64,000 nucleotides of DNA, from the NCBI GenBank assembly GCA_016192455.1, contig JACPUC010000019.1, positions 186,001 to 250,000 of the forward strand, read 5' to 3'. Of this stretch, positions 17,156-24,815 are shown in pieces; the first letter of the stretch is position 1, and every line of letters starts with the position of its first letter. The notes beneath the pieces are model-generated. The model made no database searches. It saw only the letters and a program-made list of their open reading frames with translations, and was not told the DNA's origin. The DNA comes from Candidatus Tectimicrobiota bacterium (GTDB taxonomy: Bacteria > JACPUC01). The position numbers were made by a program, and so were the translations under genes.

Positions 17156-17644
17156 TCAGAGGTTGGCCGGGTGGAACGAGTCGTGGCTGCGCCGCAGGAG
17201 GGCTCGCGCCCGCGCCAGGAGCTCTTCAGGATCAAACGGCCGGGTGAGGTAGTCGTCTACTCCCATCTGCAGGGCGGTGAGCTTGCTGTCCCGTCGGCTG
17301 TCATCCGTGATCATGATGATGGGCAGGTTTGCGGTGTGCTGGCGTTGACGCAGCTCGGAGCAGAACGCAAAGCCGTCCTTCTCGGGCTCCACGATGTCGA
17401 CGAGGACGAGGTCTGGAGGATCGCTTTCGATGAGGGCCATCGCCTCGCTGGCCTGGAGGGCGGTGATGACCTGAAACTTGTTCCGCTCAAACGTCGTCTG
17501 AACCAACTTCAGCGAGGCGGCATCGTCGTCCAGGAGCAGCACTTTCGTACGGCTCTTCAGCACCCTCTCCCGCCGTCGCACGAAGAAGACGATGCAAAAG
17601 AGCGTCACCACCACGAAGCTCGCAACGATGATCAATATTTCCAT
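17156..17644 (-). CDS. Membrane-anchored receiver-domain protein
   Basis: Single-domain response regulator of 162 residues tethered by an N-terminal membrane helix (ILIIVASFVVVTLFCIVFFV), with the receiver in the cytoplasm. The acidic pocket is in VLLLDDDAAS, the phospho-accepting Asp is in DLVLVDIVEPEKDG and the switch Thr is in IIMITDDS. The normally invariant Lys of the KPF motif is Arg here (DYLTRPFDP). No output domain follows. The partner kinase is not in the window, and membrane anchoring of a lone receiver is unusual. Start and frame are clear; the ribosome-binding site is weak. Confidence 0.85.
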   Translation of the reverse strand: MEILIIVASFVVVTLFCIVFFVRRRERVLKSRTKVLLLDDDAASLKLVQTTFERNKFQVITALQASEAMALIESDPPDLVLVDIVEPEKDGFAFCSELRQRQHTANLPIIMITDDSRRDSKLTALQMGVDDYLTRPFDPEELLARARALLRRSHDSFHPANL

Positions 17645-18206
17645 GCACTCTTGTCCAAATTAGGTTGAGCCAGAGCGGTATTTTGGACAGCAGATGATAG
17701 TATCAGAGCACGTGCCCAGCCATTCGATACTCTCAAGATATCCAGGAATGGGCGTCCTGGTCAGTTCTCGCCGCTTTGAGCTGGGCGCGGCCTTACGCTT
17801 GGCAATTTGCACAGCATACGTAAAGGTGCAGAGACCTGATCCGGGTTTCAAGATAGCAATCCTTACAAATCAAGCACTTACCTCACTCAGAACGAGGTAT
17901 TTCGGCGAATTTGGACAGTAGTGATTCCCATGCCGAAATCACCTTTCCGCCCCAACGCCGAGGATCACCCTGGCGCCTTTTCCTAGCGCTTGCAGCATTG
18001 CCATGAGTGCGACGAACGGAGTCCTTGCGAGGTGGGCCGGCCGCCATGTTCCTCCCCTCGCGCGCGACGATCGAGTCGGGGCGCAGCGAGCGGCGCGGCG
18101 CTTCATCCCTGCGGACCGCCAGCCCGCCGATGCCACGACCCGGGCGCCCGGCTCCCCTCCAGACCGGCCGGGCGGCGCCCCATGCTCCTCCTGCTGCGTT
18201 CCCAGC
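17645..18206. other. Gene-free spacer
   Basis: A moderately AT-rich first half (17650-17930) precedes GC-rich sequence. TTTGGACAG-like words occur near 17650 and 17910, but no convincing promoter or gene was found. Confidence 0.4.
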
Positions 18207-18734
18207 TCACCGCGGCCGCTGATCTAAGAACGCCGGCGGCAGCGGCGGCCAGAGATCAGCATACCTGGGAGTCACCCGCGCGTTGAAGTAGAGGCGCTTC
18301 AAGTGCGCCTCGGGCGGCAAGGGGAAGAGGAGCTCGATGGTGCCGTCGAGGGTGACGTTCGCGGTTCGTGAGTCCACGCTCTTCTCGATGCCGTTGACGG
18401 CATAGACGAGGCGATGCTGAACCTCCACGTCTTTGACGCCTTTGGCGCGCGTTGGCACTTTCAGGAACCGGAAGGTGACCTTCCAGAAGGTAAGCCCCTC
18501 CTGGCGCAGGACCAGGCGGTAGTTCTCTCGTCGATCCGTGCGCTCATAGCCGAGCACCTCGATCTTCCAGAGTTCGTTCTCGACGATCTGACCAACCCGC
18601 GCCACCGACTGCGCCTGCACCGACGCAGCAAGAGCAAGAAGGGCCAACCCCACCAGGCACACGCGCCCCAGCGCCGGCCGGCCGCCAGATCGCTTGGCGG
18701 CCGCCCCGCGACACCACGCACCAGCGAGCGACAT
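18207..18734 (-). CDS. Secreted protein of unknown function
   Basis: A 175-residue protein with a signal peptide (GRVCLVGLALLALAASVQAQ) and a beta-rich mature domain: VGQIVENELWKIEVLGYERT, then YRLVLRQEGLTFWKVTFRFLKVP and a final strand ending in LYFNARVTPRYAD. The pattern (a WKI strand near the start and a conserved hydrophobic strand with charged turns) resembles DUF4352-type immunoglobulin-like exported domains, but similarity is weak. GGTGGTGAG precedes the ATG at 18734. No neighbours suggest a function. Confidence 0.6.
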   Translation of the reverse strand: MSLAGAWCRGAAAKRSGGRPALGRVCLVGLALLALAASVQAQSVARVGQIVENELWKIEVLGYERTDRRENYRLVLRQEGLTFWKVTFRFLKVPTRAKGVKDVEVQHRLVYAVNGIEKSVDSRTANVTLDGTIELLFPLPPEAHLKRLYFNARVTPRYADLWPPLPPAFLDQRPR

Positions 18735-19132
18735 GCTCACCACCGAACGTTCACGCAAGAAATGTTGTAAAGATGCGAGAGACGCCGTTGCTGTTCCACG
18801 CTACCATAGCCGGCGGGCCGGAGGAATGCCACCACCCTTCGTGGACGGAGGCGGAGAACCAACCGTCGAGCGTTGTCCGTCGCCACCTGCCACCCCGGAT
18901 GCAACGGCAGGTTCGCCTGCAAGCGCCTGGGACGGCCCGGAGGGGCCCCCGGCTGCTTGGCGGCGAGGCGTTTCGCCGTTGCGGGGCGCTCTCCCAACCC
19001 AGCGAGTCGCGGGGCAACCTTGCCGGTTTCAGAGCCTCTGTGTATGCTCCCTCCCGAGGTGAACCGGGTCTCATCTCCGCTCAACCGTGGCCGCGCCCGC
19101 AGGCCCCTCCCCGCGGCATGGAGAGTTGTCCC
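18735..19132. other. Gene-free spacer between divergent genes
   Basis: About 400 bases between the secreted protein (minus) and the small membrane protein (plus). Frames here are antisense or out of frame and have no motifs. Confidence 0.4.
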
Positions 19133-19309
19133 ATGCGCGTCCTCCTCAAATCGTTCCTGGGTCTCCTGGTGATGTTCGCGGCCGGCATGTGGGTGTGGCG
19201 CGAGTGGCAGCGGGACCAGCTCCTGGCCTTCGGGCTGGGTGCGCTCTTCACCCTCATGCTCTGCTACCTTCTCCTCTTCCGGCTTGCACCCCTACTTTGG
19301 GGGCCGTAA
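19133..19309 (+). CDS. Small two-helix membrane protein
   Basis: A 58-residue protein with two hydrophobic segments: LLKSFLGLLVMFAAGMWVW and LLAFGLGALFTLMLCYLLLF, joined by the charged loop REWQRDQ. GGAGAG lies seven bases before the ATG at 19133. No family is recognised. The clear hairpin-like topology and good ribosome-binding site support a real gene, but with so few residues function cannot be proposed. Confidence 0.5.
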   Translation: MRVLLKSFLGLLVMFAAGMWVWREWQRDQLLAFGLGALFTLMLCYLLLFRLAPLLWGP

Positions 19310-19901
19310 GGAGCCAGGGGACGGACGTGCCTCGGGGAGGAGAATCCCACGCCAAGCCGAGTGCTGAGTCCCCATTTCCACCGCGCCTCGGTGAGCATGG
19401 CCTCAACCGCCGCGCCGCCGGCGGCCGGCCCCACGCTCCGCCGCAGGTGACGGTGAGGGTGGGGGATTGGATCGGCAAGGCATCTCTACGGGAACATGCC
19501 TTGATTCGGAGCAGGGGGCCTGCAACGGGCCACGGCATGTCAGCAGCTCCCAGGGCGGATGCCTGGAAGAGAGACCCGGGCTGCATTGCAGGGCTTCTAT
19601 GAATTTAGAGAAGGCGGCAAGCTTCCTGTTCCCTTGTTCGTTTCTGTGAGGCTGGGAACAAACGCCGCTTCCGCACCTGCGATCCACCCCTCAGCCTCGC
19701 ACTTGAGGAGGCCGACGCCCCCTCCAAGCCCGTGGAGAGACGCCAAGCCTCTGCGAGTTTCTACGGTGAATGCTTCCCCACGGAGGAGCTGGAGGGACGG
19801 GGCGGACGCAGCGGCGGCGGCGCCCCGGCGGTCTCCCGGCATTCCCTGTCCGGTTCGCTGCTGGCGGCGCCCAAGCAGCAAAGCTCAGTGGAGGTCCCAG
19901 A
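19310..19901. other. Gene-free spacer before the Sm-like gene
   Basis: No gene, tRNA or known riboswitch motif was recognised. The frames present are Arg/Pro-rich shadows. Confidence 0.4.
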
Positions 19902-20084
19902 ATGTTGAAGCGCTTGGTTGGCAAAGAGGTGTTCCTGGAGCTTATCGGCCACGATCGCTTCTTCCGTGGCCGGGTCAAGGCGATCGATCAGGGATTCATC
20001 TGCCTGGAGCAGACGGAGGGCGAAAACTTTATTAACCTTGCTCATATCGTCAGCATGCATGCACGCGCCGCAGGGGAGAAATAG
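19902..20084 (+). CDS. Sm-like (Hfq/LSM-fold) small protein
   Basis: A 60-residue protein beginning MLKRLVGKEVFLEL, with GGAGG eight bases upstream. The pattern resembles an Sm fold: a beta strand (VFLELIGHDRFFRGRVKAID) with Gly-Arg at the Sm1 position, then FICLEQ and a final strand NLAHIVSMHAR that resembles the Sm2 region of Hfq. It is smaller than Hfq (about 75-100 residues) and lacks the N-terminal helix. It lies 76 bases before radC on the same strand. RNA binding is inferred from the pattern only; a small SH3-like barrel is an alternative. Confidence 0.6.
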   Translation: MLKRLVGKEVFLELIGHDRFFRGRVKAIDQGFICLEQTEGENFINLAHIVSMHARAAGEK

Positions 20085-20160
20085 GCGCCTGAAGCGCGGC
20101 GTCATCCGGGCGCGAGAGCAGCCCGTGCGGATTGCTCTCCGAGACGAGGAGACGGAGCGT

Positions 20161-21363
20161 ATGCCTGCCAGCGACCGCCCCGCCATGCGCAGCGTCGTGC
20201 ACCTCCTGAAGGAGTGGGCCCGGCAGCAGCGCGGCACGGCTGAGAGCGTCAGAGAGCCGGTGGCAACCGTGCAACCGCCGCAGCCTGCGGAAGCGGAGCG
20301 CGGGGCCGCGGCGGACCGCCCGCCGGCGCAGCCCTCCTCCACGCCCTCCGCGGAGCGAACCGAGCCCCCCTACCCCCCTCCCGGCACCCTTTTTCTGCAA
20401 CGCCTCGGCTGGCTGCCGCGCCGACGTTCGCGCCCCCTGGCCAGGCGGGACCACGAGATGCTCATGGAGACGCTGTTGCCGCTTTACGGCGACAGCTCCC
20501 CCGACCTCGAGGAGGTGCTGGCGGCGTACCAGGAGGGCTGGCGCGGGGACGCCAGCACGGCGATCTGCACGACGCCGCCGCGCTGCGGCGCGTGTCGCCT
20601 CACCGAGCAGTGCCGCTACTTCCAGCGGAGCCCCGCGATCACCGATCTCCCCCTCTCGCAGCGCCCCCGCGAACGCCTCATGAGCCTTGGCGAGGAGCAC
20701 CTCACCAACGCGGAGCTGTTGGGGATCATCATTCAATCCGGAACCGAGCGGGAGACCGCGGTCGATCTGGCGCAGCGGCTGCTCAGCCGCTTCGGCGATT
20801 TCCGCTCCCTGGCGACGAAGAGCATCGCGGAGCTCTGCAAGATGCGCGGCATCGGCCCGGCCAAGGCGACGCAGGTGATCGCGGCCCTGGCCATCGCCAA
20901 GCGCTACCACTCGCCAACCGTCGAGCAGGGGAAGCTCCTCAACGATCCGGACACCATCTTCGAGCACTACCACGAGCGCCTGCGCGCCCTCCCCCAGGAG
21001 CAGTTCCTGGTACTCCTCCTGAACAGCAAGCTGCGCTTCATCCGCGCTGAGGTGGTCGCCACCGGCGAACTCAACGCCGCCCACGTCAACCCCCGCGAGG
21101 CGTTCGCTCCGGCGCTGCGGCACGGCGCGGCGGCGGTGGTCTTCCTGCACAACCACCCGAGCGGCGACCCGACGCCGAGTAGAGACGACCTGGCCCTCAC
21201 CGACCGCCTGCTCGACAGCGCCCGCATCCTCGGCATCCAGGTGCTCGACCACCTCATCATCGGCAATACCCGCTACACCAGCCTGGCGCGGCAGGGCTAC
21301 ATCCCGTCTCCAAGACGCGCCCTCGGGGCGGATGGAGGCGCGCCGGAGGAGCTCTCCACGTAG
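20161..21363 (+). CDS. radC: RadC-family JAMM protein with an N-terminal Cys4 (glycosylase-like) segment
   Basis: A 400-residue protein. The C-terminal RadC domain (about 290-385) has the JAMM metal motif HNHPSGDPTPSRDD with an upstream Glu, preceded by a helix-hairpin-helix region (LCKMRGIGPAKATQVIAAL, about 235-255) and LSQRPRERLMSLGEEHLTNAELL. The first 170 residues are unusual: a proline-rich linker, then CTTPPRCGACRLTEQC (C-x5-C-x2-C-x5-C). This resembles the 4Fe-4S loop of endonuclease III-type glycosylases. The ATG at 20161 has a GAGGAGACGGAG site. RadC proteins are linked to DNA repair and mobile elements, but their biochemical activity is unsettled. Confidence 0.87.
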   Translation: MPASDRPAMRSVVHLLKEWARQQRGTAESVREPVATVQPPQPAEAERGAAADRPPAQPSSTPSAERTEPPYPPPGTLFLQRLGWLPRRRSRPLARRDHEMLMETLLPLYGDSSPDLEEVLAAYQEGWRGDASTAICTTPPRCGACRLTEQCRYFQRSPAITDLPLSQRPRERLMSLGEEHLTNAELLGIIIQSGTERETAVDLAQRLLSRFGDFRSLATKSIAELCKMRGIGPAKATQVIAALAIAKRYHSPTVEQGKLLNDPDTIFEHYHERLRALPQEQFLVLLLNSKLRFIRAEVVATGELNAAHVNPREAFAPALRHGAAAVVFLHNHPSGDPTPSRDDLALTDRLLDSARILGIQVLDHLIIGNTRYTSLARQGYIPSPRRALGADGGAPEELST

Positions 21364-21703
21364 CGCTGCCTCACCACCAGTCAACGGGGGACGTCGTCCT
21401 CGACGCCGCGATTGTCGAGCGCACCCCTACCCTGGGTTCATGCTCCGCCGCGGGCGCTCGCTGCGCGCGGCCCTGGCAGGCGCGAGGATGGGCTGGGCTA
21501 GGGAGCCGCCTCCCTTGCTCAAGCCGCATGACCGCGGCGTGGAGCACCTGTTCGCCACGCGGGCCTGAGATGGAACAGCAGGACGGATAAGCCCGCCGCG
21601 TGGCGAGTTCGAACGAGGAGCGCCAGCAAGGTGGTGAGACTGGTCCCCCCGTCCCACCAGGGGTGGTGGCTCCGCGGACTGCGCACTGCAGGGGAGAGGA
21701 TGC
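21364..21703. other. Gene-free spacer between convergent radC and aroA
   Basis: About 340 bases. No strong terminator hairpin and no gene were found. A plus-strand frame at 21332-21568 has no motif or ribosome-binding site. Confidence 0.4.
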
Positions 21704-22978
21704 CTACTCGAGCCGCAGCGCCGCGCCGAGGCGCTGAAAGTCCTCGAGGAAGCGCGGGTAGCTGACGTTCACCGCTTCCGCGGTGGTGATCCGCACCGGC
21801 TGCTTCGCCACCAAGCCGGCGATGGCCAAGCTCATGACGATGCGGTGGTCGCCGTAGCCCTCGACGAGACCCCCTTGCAGGGCCGACTGCCGCACCACCA
21901 GGCCGTCTTCACGCTCCTCGATGTCGGCCCCGAGCTTCTTCAGCTCACTGCGCATCGCCGCAATACGGTCCGTCTCCTTGACGCGCGCCTGGGGGACATT
22001 GACCAGCCGCGTCTCGCCGGCGGCCACGCAGCCCACCACGGCCAGCGCGGGAAGCGCGTCCGGGGTGTCGCAGAGGTCGAGCTCGCAGCCGCGCAGCTCT
22101 CCCCCCCGCACGTGGATGCCCTCGTCGTTGATCGCGATGTCCGCTCCCATCCGCCGCAGGTACGCGACGACGGCCTTGTCCGCCTGGCAGTCCTGCATGT
22201 CGAGACCTTGCAGCGTCACCTGCGAGTCGGTCATCGCAGCGGCGCAAAGGGCGAAGGTGGCGGTGGAGAAATCTCCCGGCACCAGACAGTCGAATCCCTC
22301 GTAGTGCTGGCCGCCGGGGACGCGGAAGGAGGCGTAGCCGTCGCGCTCGTAGCGGATGCCGAGGCGATCCAGCCAGAGCAGCGTCATCTCCACGTAGGGG
22401 CGTTCGCGCAGGTCGACGGGGTGGATTTCCGCCCCCTCGGCGCTCAGCGGGGTGCAGAGGAGGAGGCTGGAGAGGAACTGCGAGCTGAAGCCCTCCACCG
22501 CTGTCCTGCCGCCCCGCAGCGGCCCCCGCACCACCACCGGCAGCTTGCCGTTGCCGCGGGTGGAGAAGGCCTCCGCGCCGAGGTTGCGCAGGGCCGCCAG
22601 GAGCGGCTCCATGGGCCGGCTGCGCACCGAGGCGTCGCCGGTGAAAACGCTGTACCCCCCTCCCAGGCTGGCGGCGCCGATCGCCAGGCGGCAGGAGGTG
22701 CCGGAGTTGGCGATGTTGATGACATCGTCGGGCGGCCGCACCAGGCCGCCGATGCCTTCGATGCGCCAGGCGCCCTCCTCGTAGGTTGTCTCCACCTCGG
22801 CGCGGAAGGCGCGGCTGGCGGTCAGGGCCGCCTGGGCGTCTTCCGACTCCAAGGGGTTGCGAATGATGGAGGCGCCGTGCGCCAGGGTGGCCAGCAGGAC
22901 CGCCCGGATGGTATGGGATTTTGACGCCGGGATCAGGCAGCGCCCCAACAACCTGGAAGCTTCGCTCACAAGGATCAT
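21704..22978 (-). CDS. aroA: 3-phosphoshikimate 1-carboxyvinyltransferase (EPSP synthase)
   Basis: Shikimate-pathway enzyme joining shikimate-3-phosphate and phosphoenolpyruvate, 424 residues (normal length). Conserved regions include the phosphate-binding SKSHTIRA near residue 19, the NSGTSCRL PEP-site motif near 90, SSQFLSSLLL, DFSTATFALCAAA and the C-terminal KETDRIAAMRSELKKLGA and YGDHRIVMSLAIAGL. The residue after NSGT is Ser; a Gly96-to-Ala-type glyphosate-insensitive change is not evident. aroC lies 41 bases upstream on the same strand, so the pair probably forms an operon making chorismate. Confidence 0.97.
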   Translation of the reverse strand: MILVSEASRLLGRCLIPASKSHTIRAVLLATLAHGASIIRNPLESEDAQAALTASRAFRAEVETTYEEGAWRIEGIGGLVRPPDDVINIANSGTSCRLAIGAASLGGGYSVFTGDASVRSRPMEPLLAALRNLGAEAFSTRGNGKLPVVVRGPLRGGRTAVEGFSSQFLSSLLLCTPLSAEGAEIHPVDLRERPYVEMTLLWLDRLGIRYERDGYASFRVPGGQHYEGFDCLVPGDFSTATFALCAAAMTDSQVTLQGLDMQDCQADKAVVAYLRRMGADIAINDEGIHVRGGELRGCELDLCDTPDALPALAVVGCVAAGETRLVNVPQARVKETDRIAAMRSELKKLGADIEEREDGLVVRQSALQGGLVEGYGDHRIVMSLAIAGLVAKQPVRITTAEAVNVSYPRFLEDFQRLGAALRLE

Positions 22979-23019
22979 GGTGCTTGCTCGACTGCTGTGG
23001 AGTGACGCTGCGGAAGGGG

Positions 23020-24114
23020 CTACGTGCGCGGCACGGCGTCGAGGTAGGCGACGCGGGCGCCCTGCTGGCGCAGCAGGTGGTCCGCCAGCACCAACGCCAC
23101 CATCGCCTCCGCCACCGGCACGATGCGCGGACAGATGGCGGGATCGTGACGGCCCTCGACCACGATCGTGCTGTCCACGCCCTGATCATCAACCGTCTGC
23201 TGCGGCTGGGCGATCGAGGAGGTCGGCTTGATGGCGATGCGCACCACCAGGTCGGCGCCGTTGGAGATTCCCCCCACCACGCCGCCGGCATGGTTCGTCA
23301 GCATCGTCACTCGTCCTCCCTCGCTGCGCATGGCGTCATTGCACTGCGAGCCGCGCATGCCGGCCACCGCGAAACCGGCGCCGAACTCGACGCCCCGCAC
23401 CGAGCCGATGCTCATGAGGGCCGCGGCGAGATCGGCGTCCAGCTTGTGGAAGACCGGCTCGCCCAGCCCCGCGGGCATGCCCCGCACCCGCACCTCGACG
23501 ATGCCGCCCACCGAATCCCGCTCTTTGCGGCACGCCAGGATGAGCTGCTCCATCTGCTCCGCCGCCAGGGCATCGGCGCAGCGCACCAGGTTGCGCTCGA
23601 TCTGGCTCTCGTCAAAAGTTTTCGCCGCGATGTCGCCGATCTGGACGGTGTAGCCAAGGACCCGCATCCCCCGCCGGGCGATGATCTTCTTGGCGATCAC
23701 CCCACCGATGACCCGCGCCACCGTCTCGCGCGCGCTGGAGCGCCCGCCGCCGCGATGATCGCGCACGCCGTACTTCGCTTGATAGGTATAGTCGGCGTGG
23801 CCGGGCCGAAAGAGGTGACGGATGGCATCGTATTTGCTTGAATCGACATCGGTGTTGCGCACCAGGAGGGCGATCGGCATGCCGGTCGTTCTTCCCTCGA
23901 AAACCCCGGAGAGGAGCTCCGCCCTGTCCTCCTCCTTGCGCTGCGACGTCACGCGGCTCTGGCCGGGACGCCGCCGCGCCAGGTCAGCAGCAAAGTCCTC
24001 CTCGCTCAGCTCAATGCCAGCGGGGCAGCCGTCGATCACGACGCCCAGGCCGACCCCGTGCGATTCGCCCCAACTGGTGAGGCGGAGAAGCTGGCCGAAC
24101 GAGTTCCCTGGCAT
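23020..24114 (-). CDS. aroC: Chorismate synthase
   Basis: Last enzyme of the shikimate pathway, an FMN-dependent lyase converting EPSP to chorismate, 364 residues. The ATG at 24114 with GAGGATG upstream gives the conserved N-terminus MPGNSFGQLLRLTSWGESHG. Other signatures are RRPGQSRVTSQRKEEDR, GGGRSSARETVARV near the centre and GISNGADLVVRIAIKPTSS. FMNH2-binding residues in the SSARET motif are present. It is followed by aroA. Confidence 0.97.
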   Translation of the reverse strand: MPGNSFGQLLRLTSWGESHGVGLGVVIDGCPAGIELSEEDFAADLARRRPGQSRVTSQRKEEDRAELLSGVFEGRTTGMPIALLVRNTDVDSSKYDAIRHLFRPGHADYTYQAKYGVRDHRGGGRSSARETVARVIGGVIAKKIIARRGMRVLGYTVQIGDIAAKTFDESQIERNLVRCADALAAEQMEQLILACRKERDSVGGIVEVRVRGMPAGLGEPVFHKLDADLAAALMSIGSVRGVEFGAGFAVAGMRGSQCNDAMRSEGGRVTMLTNHAGGVVGGISNGADLVVRIAIKPTSSIAQPQQTVDDQGVDSTIVVEGRHDPAICPRIVPVAEAMVALVLADHLLRQQGARVAYLDAVPRT

Positions 24115-24815
24115 CGCATCATCCTCGGCAGCGTGCGGGCGCCTTCCCCTCGCTTGCCGCGCCAAGCCTGCCAACCTGTCACCAGCGAGAAGATCGCCGT
24201 GGCAAGCAGTGGCTCTTGTTACCAACCTAGTGTAGCCGAAGTTTGGGTTCAACGCCATGGAGGAGCCGCGCTCCTGGCTGCCTGTGCCACCAAGCAGCGC
24301 CATGTTCCGCGCCGCAAGCAGGCAATGAACCATCCGGCCGGAGACCGCGGCGCGCCCCGCGACCAGCTTCCCGACCTCGGGGCGGCGGCGCGGCGAGGAT
24401 CATTTTGGCCTTGACTCATTTGATGATACGTTGTATGGAACTGCCTCAGAAAGCTGCGGCAAGCCTCCTGGCGGCTTGCGGGCTTGGATCAACCGTTTGT
24501 ATAACAGAGCGTTCCAAGGTTTCGAGGCTGCCGATAGTGTTGACTCCGCGGTTAGTAATAGATAATTACGAGCAAAGATTTTGGAATGGTATTCCGACGC
24601 GATCTTCTTCACTCCTGCTAGAATTCCTGCGCTTCTATCGTCTATGATGGTTGAATGCGCGGGCGCCGCTGCGGTTGACGGGCGCTTCTTTCGAGCGCTG
24701 TGGGAATGAAGCCTTCAACTAGGGAGGGAGGATTCGGGGGAGAGGCCTAGGACGAGCGAACGCATTTCTAGGCAAAGCGTACAATAGTTCCATCATCAAG
24801 TGGAGGAACCCAAGG
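24115..24815. other. Gene-free spacer with an AT-rich core before the repeat-protein gene
   Basis: About 700 bases between divergent aroC and the Gly/Pro repeat protein. The part 24420-24660 is clearly less GC-rich than the window. A 70-residue frame there (24437-24647) has no ribosome-binding site or known motif. It probably contains promoters for both flanking genes, but no consensus pair could be fixed. Confidence 0.45.
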
